Below are positions 48,001 through 59,322 of a stretch of 64,000 nucleotides of DNA, piece by piece. This DNA comes from Papilionanthe hookeriana x Papilionanthe teres (Eukaryota > Streptophyta > Magnoliopsida > Asparagales > Orchidaceae). The stretch is from positions 60,815,022 to 60,879,021 of the forward strand of contig CM040434.1 of the NCBI GenBank assembly GCA_022702705.1. Direction: 5' to 3'. Within the stretch, counting starts at the first letter, position 1. Every line of letters starts with the position of its first letter. A model generated the notes under the pieces. The model had not been told where the DNA came from and made no database searches. It saw only the letters and a list, made by a program, of their open reading frames with translations. The position numbers and the translations under genes were made by a program.

Positions 48001-51000
48001 ATTATTTTGATGGAAAATAGAGATTTTCAAGGAAAATTTGATAACATGACCAAAAGAAAGTTTCTGTCCTTAAGAAAATTAGGGGACATTCCTAATGACC
48101 AGAGAAGCACTTGGACCAATTTTGGTGATTTTTTGAATTATATTATTTTTATTATAATTATTTTGAGTTTTGGAGTGTTAATTAATTTAAAAATAAAATA
48201 AATGTTGAAAAATGGGTTTTATATTTTTCAAAAATCTCTCTGATATCAAGGAAACCAGAGAATCAAATTTTGCAATTTTCTGATTTTTCTATGATTTATT
48301 ATAATTATTTTAGTGAAAATGCTAGAAAATACATTTTTTTAATTTTAAAATTACCCTAGGGCTTTAAAATTCAATATCTCACTAAATAGACCTAGGAAAA
48401 ATGTGGGATTTGTTCCTAAGTGATTAAAATTCAAAATGTGACATTTTGGTGAATTTTATTATTTTTGTGATTTTTATTATTTTTTAATTATTAAAATATT
48501 AAAATATTATTAAAAATCAACTTTTTTAGAAAATTGAAATTTTAATTTTCTTAGATTCCCCTGATATCAGAGAGGCTCCAAAACTAATTTGGTGAATTTT
48601 TTTAAAAGTATTTTAAAAGTTATGAATTTTTAAAGTTTAAAATGGCTAAGTGACTTAATCAACCCAATTAGTGGGGCTAACCAAGTCCAATTGACCTCAA
48701 ATTTTTATGGTAGATTTCTCTGATCCTAAAGGTCAGTGGAGAATTGATTTCAAGTCAATTTGATACCTGGTTAACTCTAATTAATTAAAGACCTATTTTG
48801 GGTGTTTAAGTCAATTAGGGTTGTTTTGAATGAACTAAGCCAAAATCTATTTTTCCTAGGGTTCTCTGGTCATAAGGAACATCACCAAATTTTCCTAGAA
48901 TTTATTTCACAACATGCTATTTACTGGAATTAAAATACTCAAAACAGTGGCCTGAACTTGAAAAATCAAGAACTCCTCATAGGGATGGCCTCTGACTTTG
49001 GAAAATTCAGGGAATGTTCCCAAATTCAGAGGCTTCAAAAGCCCTATGGTCTCATGCCATGGTGAATTGTATGCATGCATGGAGAATTAAAACAATGCAG
49101 AGAGTAAATAAATTATAAAAAATAAAATACTTGATGAAATTAAATGATTTCTTTTCCACATTATTCTCCTCTGTTCACCGAGCAAGAGGGTATTTTTATT
49201 TTATTTTTGTGATTTTTCTACACAAAGATATGGATTTTTGAAGTTTAGGGAATTAAATAAATCGAAAAATACCCTATTTATCTACTTATCCACGCGGCGC
49301 CGCCGAAACATCGGCAGCTCCGAAGGGGTACGTGTCGCGCCGTGATTGGGCGCCGCCATCCGAGTCGGCAGCCCGGGCCCCGCGGTTCTCGCACCGTTTC
49401 TCGGTCCGACGCCATCCGAGCCGTTCGTCCGCGCGTGTATTGAATGGACGGCATCCGTTCATCGTCCCCAAGTGTTCTCACCCGAGAGCCGTCCACACTA
49501 AATCCCTAAGATCTCACTCGATTCTCGATGGATTTTCACGTTCTTATACTTCTATGGATTCGTCTCGAAGAGACGAACACATCTATACGGCTAACATGCA
49601 TTGAAACTAAGGCATTTGAAATAGAGAATCTTCGAAGCTCGGGATGAAGAGTTAGCTCATACCTTGGCTCGGAGAAGTGTGGCTTCAATCCGAGAGTTGT
49701 TGCACCTTCGATTGGGTCCTAAGCAAGCTCCGGATGAAGTCTCCTGGTCCAGTGAATTGTCCGGATATGATTTCGACCAAGCCCGATCACAAAGCTTGGA
49801 GGCTCGGAGCAACCGGGTGGCCCGGAGATGGGGCTTTTGATGGTGGACACCTTCCCTTGGTCTGGTGAAGGTGTAGAGCCAATCAATTTGAGAATTGGCT
49901 CACTATGGAGAAGTGTCCTGGTTTTGGGTGGAATTTTAACTCTGAAATTAAGCTTTCAGAGGAGAAATGGCAGGGGAATTTCACTGGAGATCAAGTGCTC
50001 TAAGGATGGAGAAGGGTCTGGAACAATTTTGGCAGAGTTTTGGCAAGGTTTGTGCTTCTCTCCTCTCATGGCCGAGAGGGGTGGAGTTTAAATAGGAGAG
50101 GGTGGAGGGCCTCCCGGGGAGAGTTAGGGCTTGGGATCGAGCTGCTTCGGTGAGGAGAAGATCGGCCATGGTGACCACTAGGGATGGGGCGGCTCGGCAA
50201 GTGAGAATTTCAATGTTGGCTCACATGTGAGCTCTCGGCCATGGTGTTTTCCGGCGGCTCGGTGGCCGGCCGGCCGAGCAATGGTCACCATCTTGGTCGG
50301 GTGGGTCGGGCTGGAGGCTTGTGCAATCAATTGGCAATTGCCATGTGTAAAGGAGTTGGATTGAAGTGGAATGGGGGATGAGCCTATTTTGGGTCTAAAT
50401 GGGTCAACTCACCTTTTGGGCTTGGTTCACCTCCCCATGGCCTGATTTTGGGCTGAGAGGATCGGTTGGGTCGGCCAAGAGAGAGTGGTGTGGTCTCTAT
50501 CCATGATGAGGTGGCTAAACATGGTTTAGTGTGTGACATGCTTAAGGTAAAAAAGGCTTAATGAAAGATTAGGAAAGGAGCCCCTCCTTTTACCATTAAT
50601 GGCATGGTCACATGTCAAGCCTCCCATGGCTTCATGTGGCTTGTCAATGGCTTGCATGGCTTGTCTTTGGCTTGGGAAAGTTGAGTCAATTTCATAAAAA
50701 TGGGTTTTAAGAAATTTTTGGTAATTTGATGGGAATTTGGATGAAGCTTCATTTGGAATAATTCAATGATGATTTTAGGACTTAGGTAATGGATTTAATT
50801 AAATGGATGAAAAATGGAGATGTCATGTGGGCTTTAGGGTAGATTTGGGCTTTTGAATTTTGAAGGAAATGGGCTTTTAGAAGGGTTTAAGGGAAGTGGG
50901 CTTTTAAGTTTATGAATGTGTTCATGGATGAAAATTTTTGTAAAAGGTTGGGCCAAATAATTGTTGGGTTTAGCTCATGGATGTGTCATGAGTAACTTGA

Positions 51001-52314
51001 AGCAAATTTGGGGTAGTTTGGGCTTGAATTGGGTTGGATTTGGATTCTTTTGGTGAATGGGCCAATATAGGTCCAAATGGGCCAAATTGGGCCAATGTTG
51101 GGCTAGGGTTGAAATTGATGTAAAATAAATGTTGAGAAATGTTTATAGGAGTGTTTCAAAGAGGTTTTGATTTTGGTTGGGCTTTGATTTTTGGGGTTTG
51201 GGTTCATTTGGGTTAGGTTTGGGCTTAGGTCAAAAAATGGGCCTTAAGGTCAAAAGTGGATTTGGATCCAAATGTCAATCAAATTGGACTTGGATTTGGT
51301 CTAAATTGGTATTGGGAATGTTGAATTGAAGTTTAGAACTGAATTGAACCAAAATTGGGGTCAATTGGGCAGGTTTGGTTTGACATTGGGTTCACTTAGG
51401 GTTAAAATGGGTCAATTTGGGGGTTTTGACAAAAGTAGGGTAAATTGACAAAATTGGCCCATGGTGTAGTTGGACAAAATGAAATTGGGAATATTTGGGA
51501 TTTTCTGGAATTTTCTGGGAATTTTCTAAATTTTTGGATTTTTAGGCCAAGAAGGGTATTTTGGGTATTTGGAGGGTATTGGGGGGTATTTTTGGAATCT
51601 TTGGTATTTTTGGGTATGGATGATCAATTTGAGTGATGTGGAGATGTTTGAGATTGATTTTGGAAAATTTTGGCTAATTTGGAAATTTTGCAAAAATTTG
51701 GGTAATTTGAGGGTTTTGGGTAGGTTAAGTAGGTGTAGGGTCTCGGGGTCAAAAATTGAAAATTTGGGAAATTGAAGATTGGGTGAATTTGAGTGGGGTG
51801 AAATCATTTTGGTTGAGCCATGAAGCCATTTCAAGCCCATATGAGCCATGAAAGGACTCATTTGAGGCATTCACTATGTTGTTCCTAACCCTCTTGCCAA
51901 GGGCTTAGGGGTTAAGGACCATCCATGTGAATCACCTACATGAGTCGGGAGGTCAAGTTGGGTATGGGTGTGGTTTTAGGAGGTGTGTGGAAATGTAGTG
52001 TGTAAGTGTAGTGTATAAGTGTAATGTGTGTGTAAGTCGGCCCCTTCACCGGACTGTGCCACCTGAGGCGATCCTAAGGCCAAAGGGTCCTATAGGAACT
52101 CATCCTTTAAACTTCCACATTTGATTTCAACCCTCTAGGTGATTAGGGGTCTATAGTCAAGTTTGTGGAGTTTGCAGGGAGTTTAGAAGTGGTTTGAATT
52201 TCTAAAAGGCGGGTCCCAATTCTAGTCCTTTAAGATAGTCAAAGGAAAAGCCTAAGGCTAGATCCTAAGCACTAAAAAGAAGAAAGGAAGACCTCATCAA
52301 AAATGAGGTCAACA
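45077..52314 (-). repeat. 5' LTR of the giant Tat element
   Basis: Its 7,238 bp mirror 27,092-34,334. Differences include one extra 15-bp unit (about 46,592-46,660, four units against three), a TTTAA tract about 20 bases shorter, and many small changes at CG, CAG, CTG and CCGG words. This copy would drive transcription. The candidate TATA is at 50,087-50,095. Confidence 0.93.
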
Positions 52315-52319
52315 TGGCA
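52315..52319. repeat. Target-site duplication TGGCA, right copy
   Basis: Pair of the duplication at 27,087-27,091. Confidence 0.95.
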
Positions 52320-54752
52320 GAGTTTCCTTAAGGTTTGTTTTCAGCACCTCTCAGGCCGAGAGGGGTGGTGTTTAAATAGGAGAGGGTGGAGGGCCTCCCA
52401 GGGAGAGTTAGGGCTTGGGATCAGCTGCTTCGGCAAGAGAAGAACGGCTCCGATGGCCACTGGGGATGGGGCGGCTCAACAGGTGAGAATTCCAAGTTGG
52501 GCTCACATGTGAGCTCTCGGCCATGGTGTTTTCCGGCGGCTCGGTGGCCGGCCGGCCGGCATGGGTCACCCTCGAGGTCGGGTGGGTCGTGGTCGGGACT
52601 TGGTGCAAGCGATTGGCAAATGCCATGTGTAAAGAGCTTGGATTGAAATGGAATGGGGGAAGACCATTTTGGGTTCAAATGAGTCAACCCATGGTTTTGG
52701 TCTAGGTTCACCACCCAAGGCCTGGTCTTGGGCTGAAAAGGGTCACTTGGGTCGCCCAAGAGAGAATGGTGTGGTCTCCATCCATGATGAGGTGGCTAAG
52801 CATGGTTTAGTGTGTGACATGCTTAAGGTAAAAAAGGGTTTAAGTAGGATTAGGAAAGGGGCCCCTCCTTTTGCCATTAATGGCTTGATCACATGTCAAG
52901 CCTTCCATGGCTTCATGTGGCTTGTCCATGGCTTGCATGGCTCACCTTTGGCTTGGGAAAAGGTTTGGTCAATTTCATGAAAATGGATTTTAGGAATTTT
53001 TGGTAATTTGATGGAAATTTGTATGAAACTTGATTTGGAATAATTTGATGGTGAATTTAGGACTTAGGTAATGGCTTTAATTAAGTGGATGGCAAATGGA
53101 GATGTCATGTGGGCTTTAGGGTAGATTTTGGGCTTTTGAATTTGAAGGAAGTGGGCTCTTAGGAAAGTTTAAGGGAAATGGACTTTTTGATTTTAGGATG
53201 GGCATTTGGGTAAAGATTTTGTGAATAACTTTGTCAAATAAATGTCATAATTGGTTTAGGGATGTTCTATGAAGGGCTTGGAGTCAATTTGGTGTGATTT
53301 GGAGTTGAATTGGTTTGAATTTGGGTTTATTTGGTAAGTGGGCCTATATGGGTCCAAGTGGGCCAAGTTGGGCTAATGTTGGGCTAGGGTTGAAATTGAT
53401 GTAAAATCAATGTTGAGAAATGTTTATGGGAGTGTTTCAAAGAGGTTTTGGCTTTGGTTGGGCTTTGATTTTGGGGTTTGGGCTCATTTGGGTTAGGTTT
53501 GGGTTTAGGTCAAAAATGGGCCTTTTAGCTTTGGGTTGAATTTGAGTGGGGTTTGGGTCTAAATTTTGGGCAAATCATGTTAGTGTTTTGTTTGTGGGAA
53601 TGTTAAGGAAGATTTAGAAAAGGTTTGGGGTTAATTGGAGTTGAATTGGGTGAGTTTGGGTTAGGTTTGGGTCATGGGCCCAAATTGGGCTTTAAGGCCA
53701 AAAGTGAAATTGGATCCAAATATCAATCAAATTGAACTTTGATTTGGCCTAGATTGGTGTTGGTAATGTTGAATTGAAGTTTAGAATTGAATTGAACCAG
53801 AATTTGGGTCAATTGGGTAGGTTTGGTTTAACATTGGGTTCACTTTGGGTTAAAATGGGCCAAATTGGGGGTTTTAACGAAAGTAGGGTAAATTGACAAA
53901 ATTGGCCCATGGTGTAGTTGGACAAAATGAAATTGGGAATATTTGGGATTTTCTGGAATTTTCTAGAAATTTTCTGAATTTTTGGATTTTTGGGTCAAGA
54001 GGGGTATTTTGGGTATTTGGAGGGTATTGGGAGGTATTTTTAGAATTTTTGGTATTTTTGGGTATGGGGGATCAATTTAAGTGATGTGGAAATGTTTGGG
54101 AATGATTTTGGAGAATTTTGGGTAATTTGGAAATTTTTGAGAAATTTGGGTAATTTCGAGGGTCTTGGGTAGATTTAAGCGGGTGTAGGGTCCCGGGGGT
54201 CAAAAATTGAAAATTTGGGAAATTGAAGATTGGGTGGATGTAAGTGGAAAGAAGTAATTTTGGTTGAGCCATGAAGCCATATCAAGCTCATATGAGCCAT
54301 GAAGGGACTCATTTGAGGCATTCACTATGTTGTTCCTAACCCTCTTAGCCAAGGGCTCAGGGGTTAAGGACCATCCATGTGAATCACCTACATGAGTCAG
54401 GAGGTCAAGTTGGGTATGGGTGTGGTTTTAGGGGGTGTGTGAAAGTGTAGTGTATGTGTAAGTGTATGTGTAAGTCAGCCCCTTCACCAGACCAGGCCAC
54501 CCAGGGCAGTCCTAAGGCCAGAGAGTCCTATAGGAACTCATCCTTTAAACTTCCACATTTGATTTCAACCCTCTAGGTGATTAGGGGTCTATAGTCAAGT
54601 TTGTGGAGTTTGCAGGGAGTTAAGAAGTGGTTTGAATTTCTAAAAGGTGGGTCCCAATTCTAGTCCTCTAAGATAGTCAAAGGAAAAGCTTAAGGCTAGA
54701 TCCTAAGTACTAAAGAGAAGAAGGGAAGACCTCATCAAAAATGAGGTCAACA
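52320..54752 (-). mobile_element. Solo Tat/Ogre LTR, right part
   Basis: This continues 22,035-27,091 in the same LTR alignment and ends in the shared terminal hairpin (54,728-54,748) plus AACA. It differs from the giant element's LTR by clear substitutions and a longer G/T-rich section (about 53,520-53,690), so it is a distinct, older copy. Confidence 0.9.
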
Positions 54753-54757
54753 ATACT
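54753..54757. repeat. Target-site duplication ATACT, right copy
   Basis: Pair of the duplication at 22,030-22,034. Confidence 0.9.
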
Positions 54758-54796
54758 TCAACTAAAATCCTCCTAAAAGTCAAGATCAATCGTTGT

Positions 54797-54816
54797 GATC
54801 CCCGACAACGGCACCA
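54797..54816 (-). promoter_or_regulatory. Primer-binding site of element B (tRNA-Asp type)
   Basis: On the minus strand it reads TGGTGCCGTTGTCGGGGATC, six bases after the LTR end. It differs by two C-to-T changes from the complement of the plant tRNA-Asp 3' end, the primer used by Athila elements. Confidence 0.88.
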
Positions 54817-54822
54817 AAAATT

Positions 54823-56824
54823 TGATCATCGATTACAATATATGTGAGTTTAATCCTTTAATTTTCTTGTTTAAAGTTCTTCCTTTACAACGGTGCCAAA
54901 AACTTGACTCCAAAGTAAAGTAAGATTTCAATTATTTCTTTAAATAGTATGGATTTTATGCAAGTATACGTATCGTTATCAAGTAATATAGAGCTTTTTG
55001 GTTAAGCCCCAAATATCAATCCCACGGAGATTGCGCTAAATCACAGCGACTTTCAATATAAATTCTAGTCTACAAGAACACGCCCAAGCTTGGAAGGTCG
55101 ATAAAGGTTTGGTTTTAATTAAATCCTACAATTATTACTACAATACTACTTCTAAACTAAAATACATAGTGAAAGTTAGAAAGTGGAGTTAATATATTAA
55201 AAGTACTCTTCCTCATGCAATGAAATTAGTGGCATGTGTAAAAGTAAATAAAGCACTGAGAGAGATTGTGACAAATAGGAGCAATTATATTCTTTAACCT
55301 TACTTGGTTCTACAAAGAATATAGGTTAATCTGATGCTTTGAAATATTGAAGATGGGTTAGGCAGGGAAGATACTAGCTCTCACTCTAGAGTTCCCTCTT
55401 CTCCCTCCTTCTGAGGACTAACATCTCATATCAAAACTTAAAACATCAAACCAAATTTGGAGCTTCAGCCTTTCACTTTAAAGTGCCCTAATTATACACC
55501 CTTTAAAGTATATCTCCCTATTTATTTGCACTCAATTATACAGACTACATTCTCACCCATATAATCTCATGTGATTCTTACTAATAGTTGACTGAAACAA
55601 TATTGCATTGGTTCTTACATGCTCTCATAATAGATTTTAACATGCAAGTTGATCAAGTTTACATGTAAATAAAGAACAAAGTAAAATCATCAAAATATAT
55701 TCTCACTCTACTCAGTTCTATATCTTACACATGCATACTAATTCATTGTAAGTGAGAAGAGTAAAGAAAACTACTCATTACACATGGAGAAACAACAAGA
55801 ACTTTTCATTGAACAAGTCTTAGAAATCAAACATACAAAGTACTAGATTCAAATCAAAATATAATGAAAATACTTATCTTTGATGGAAATAAAACTCTCC
55901 TCGTATAGTAAAAGCAATCTCCTTACAATCCTCTCCAAGAACAAAGTGAAAAGAAAAGAAGAAATCTCTCACTCTCTCTCTTTCTCTCTCACCTTGTCAT
56001 CTCACTTTGGGTTCACGCCCAAGTGATCTTCTTCTTCTCAAAACCTTCTTCTCCTCTTCTCAAAATCTTCTTCTTCAAGAGTTTCTAAGCCCTTATTATA
56101 ATTTCCCAATAGATGCTTAGGTGTCTCTTCAAAAAGAGTCCACATTCAATGAATCTTCCAAAGGGTGCCTTAAGTGCCTCTTCACTCCATTAGACACATA
56201 TCTTCAATAACAACTCCTTCTAACCACATTAAATCCTTCTAAAAAGTTTATTTTATCATTCCCAATGAATTCCCCAAGAGACCTTTGCAACGCTTTAAAA
56301 ATAGTCCAAATCCGACATTTCTTCAAGAAGTCATGGCAAAAACCATCACCAACGATTTTCTAGTGCTTATGCGCCGATTTGTTGGCGGTTAGGTGCCATT
56401 TCTAGCAACTATGCACCAACTTTGGTGCTTAGGCACTATTCTGCGCACAGCTTCACTGTTTTGCTTTGTTTGGTTCCGTTTCAGCTCTGTTTTGCCTCAT
56501 TTCAATTGCATTTGTCTCCAAAACAGATATACCTACAAGATAGATATAAAAACAAAGTGTAATTTCATTCACATATATGTGATAAATGTAAATCATATTA
56601 AGCATAGAAAGACATAGCAAAATGTACCAGGCCAGAATTTTCTTCCTTGCTCATTTTGGTTACAAATTACACCGTTTTTACTTCATTTTTGTTCCTTTTG
56701 CTCCAATCACTCCAAATTATTCAATTTTATGTATCTACAACAAAAAACACAAGTGAAACTACATTTAAAGTGCAATATTACTATAAAATTTAGCATAAAA
56801 AGGAGTACATTTTTAGGTGGATCA
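54823..56824 (-). repeat. 5' LTR of Athila-like element B
   Basis: The LTR runs from TGATCATCGATTAC to GGTGGATCA and pairs with 15,114-17,102. An older primer-site-like ACAACGGTGCCA lies inside it at 54,887-54,898, 64 bases from the present LTR end. Confidence 0.85.
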
Positions 56825-57189
56825 AGGGATCATTTTCAATCCCCTTTTTTATGTGAGGATTACTATATCTGGATAGGCCTTTAATAAATTTGAATTTCAC
56901 TATCCCCTTTCTAAAGTCTAAAACTCAAAACATTAACTCACTTTTTTAAAGTGTAAGTATTAGTTTGAAAAAGGTTTCAATAAAGGCTCAATTCTCATTA
57001 AGTATAAATCTAAGAATCTTAGCTTTTCAAATTTTCAACTCCTTTCTACCATTAATAGCAAAATCATATTTCTAAAGTTTCCTAAAAAATATCTTAACTC
57101 TAGAATAGTTTCTTCACATAGGATTTCAACTAAGTTATTTTTCTAACATTCCTAAAATCAAAATTATAGTAAACCTAAAGATAACATCA
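56825..57189 (-). other. Continuation of Athila element G internal region
   Basis: Non-coding and AT-rich. It matches 17,600-17,700 of the element B 3' UTR (ATATCTGGA and AATTTCACTATCC words), which suggests it is the part of G's 3' UTR displaced by element B. It ends where LTR C starts. Confidence 0.55.
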
Positions 57190-59080
57190 TGATACGCCTA
57201 AAAAATGTTTGATTTTTCATGTACTTTTTATGCTTAATTTTAATGATATTGCATTTTAAAGGAAGGTATTTTGTGTGTTTTTTTCTAGGTACAAAAAATG
57301 GCTTTTGGAGAAAAAGAACTAAAAATGTTGCAAATTGGAGCAAAAACGAGGAAAAAAAGCAAATTTTGGCTTGGCACATTTTGATAAGTCTTTCTTTGCT
57401 TAATCTCGTTTATACTACTTGCATATTTTTGAATGAGATTACAATTTAAAGAAAGGTTTTTATGCTTATTTTGAATGGCTATCTATTAGGAACGGAACAC
57501 AACTAAAATGGGGCGAATCATAGCTGAAACGGAGCCAAAAGAAGCAAAATGGTGGAGCTGCGCAGTACTAGCACCGGATAACACCCTATCTGGCGCCGGA
57601 CCATGAATATTGAAAATAAGTGGAAAATAGTGTCGGACAGTGCCTGATAGGGAGCCGGGCCGCGCCCAAAAAATTTGGACGTGATTTTGGACGGTTAGGG
57701 TTCGAGATTAAACGTATTTGGTCGCTTTTTGAAAAGGTTCTTGTGGCAACTCTTCAAACTTCATCCGTACACTTTAAAAGAACAAATTTAGGTCAGAAAA
57801 GAGGAGAGGAATGTTAGAAAAAATCTGGAAGATGTTGAGAGATCTTAGAATAGGAGTAGAAATGTAGATTTCTACATTTTTGAAGAGATTGGTGTGAGGA
57901 TTTTGAGAGAATTTGTAAGGGTTTGTTCTAGCATTGCATGTATCAGTGGGAGACTTTATGGGAGAGATTCTCATCTTTCTTTCAAGGGGAAAAAGCTAAG
58001 TATTGTGTTCTTCATTATCTTATGATTTTGTAAACACATATTTTGAGGATTTTCTTTGAAATGAGGTTTTTCATTCTGCTTTCTTTGTGTTTCGCGATGT
58101 CTTTCTCTTATTCTTTCTGCTTATTTGGAAATAGTGGCATAAGAAGATTATTCCTTTGTTTTCATTTTACTTTTCTTTTACAAAGAGTAGGATTCATGTT
58201 TAGGATATTTTGATGGGTGTTAGAAGTGGATTTAATTATAAATGTGATGTTTTGTACTTGCACTTCATTTACATTAAAATAAGGGCCTGTTGTGTTGTTA
58301 AAATTTGTTGTAATTACATTGTCCCAAAATGGCAGTGTAATTCTTAACAAAGTGGAACCACATTAAATGTCCATGAATGAGTTACGTAATTCATGGGGGT
58401 TTAGTGCAAATAAATAGTGAAATTTGGTTTGATGGGCGTAGAATCGGAGATTTTATGGTGACTGACTAAAATCTCCAATTTGGTCCTAGTGTTTGAAAAC
58501 TAAAGAGAGAGTTAGCCTTCAGGTGAAGGGAAGTGGGAGCTCTGGAGTGAGATCCAGTATCCTCCCAGCCTAACCATGGATTTAGGGACTAAACCTAGGA
58601 TTAGCCAATGTTCTTTATGCACTCGGAAGAGGGTAAAGAATAAGATTGTTCCTATTTGGCACATACAATATTTAATGCATCTCATTCATTTACATTATCC
58701 AATTCATTACTTGAGAATAGTAGTTTTTATTATCTCAAAATTCTCCAAACCAATTTATCTAGAAAGGGTTATATTTAGTATTAATATTTTCCTTTAGGAG
58801 TAGTTATTATTTATTTTAAAATTAAGTTTTACCTTTTAAGAATAGTTATTAAAAAACCACTTATATCGACCTTCCAAACTAAAGTCTAATAGTAGAAGAC
58901 TAGAATTTGACTAAGGACCTCTTACCTCGCTTCCATGTAGGATCGATAAACCGGACTCCGCTAGAGCCCTGTATTACTTGAGCAATACATATACTTGCGT
59001 TTGAAATTGTGACTTTACAAAATCATTCTAAATATATAAATCTGGGCTCATAAATTATTTCATATAAAAAAGTAGCACCA
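57190..59080 (+). mobile_element. 5' LTR of plus-strand Athila element C
   Basis: It starts TGATACGCC without a PPT before it and ends AGTAGCACCA before a PBS, so it is a 5' LTR. It is the least disrupted Athila LTR here and serves as reference for D, F and G. Element C continues to 61,290, where the RTE LINE breaks it. Its 3' end is beyond the window. Confidence 0.85.
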
Positions 59081-59086
59081 AGTTTT

Positions 59087-59104
59087 TGGTGTCGTTGTCA
59101 GGGA
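59087..59104 (+). promoter_or_regulatory. Decayed primer-binding site of element C
   Basis: It reads TGGTGTCGTTGTCAGGGA. Compared with the tRNA-Asp complement TGGCGCCGTTGCCGGGGA it has only C-to-T and G-to-A changes, typical of long-methylated cytosines. Confidence 0.85.
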
Positions 59105-59322
59105 AGCTTCGGCAAATATTTTTGGAGAATTTTGGTTGAAAAAAAAAATTAGGCTTAGAATTGGAAAACTTTAGTGTCGTAAAATTATTTTTGTATGAAA
59201 CGTGTTTTTGGTATGAAAAAGTGTTGTGAAAAAGTTGTTTGTGTGAAAAATTAAGTGTTTGTGTTAAATATATTTTTTGTTTTATTTGTTTTATTGTTAA
59301 TGTATTGTTTGTTATGTTACGA

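Larger units (their letters stand above)
27092..52314 (-). mobile_element. Complete 25.2-kb Tat/Ogre-type Ty3/gypsy element
   Basis: Two nearly identical 7.24-kb LTRs (27,092-34,334 and 45,077-52,314) flank a 10.7-kb internal region, and a perfect TGGCA duplication surrounds the whole. On the minus strand the LTR starts TGTTGACCTC and ends GCCGCACCA. The 5' LTR is followed by a tRNA-Arg-type PBS (45,054-45,071). Then come gag, protease, RT, RNase H, a second RNase H, integrase and a 3' UTR with an 83-bp tandem array. Domain order and PBS place it in the Tat group near Ogre. The LTRs are longer than the roughly 5 kb I associate with Ogre. Frames are interrupted many times although the LTRs hardly differ. 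Confidence 0.93.
15114..56824 (-). mobile_element. Athila-like element B (whole, split by nested Tat elements)
   Basis: Two homologous LTRs (15,114-17,102 and 54,823-56,824, 1,989 and 2,002 bp, roughly 90% alike by eye) bracket a minus-strand internal region. In order it holds PBS (54,797-54,816), 5' UTR, gag, protease fragments, 3' UTR and PPT (17,103-17,137). Without the nested Tat sequence (22,035-54,757) it is about 9.0 kb. No RT, RNase H or integrase motif is visible, so it is a non-autonomous or internally deleted copy. The flanks read TAGGA (15,109-15,113) and AGGGA (56,825-56,829), an imperfect match for a target duplication. The host appears to be the 3' UTR of element G. Confidence 0.8.
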
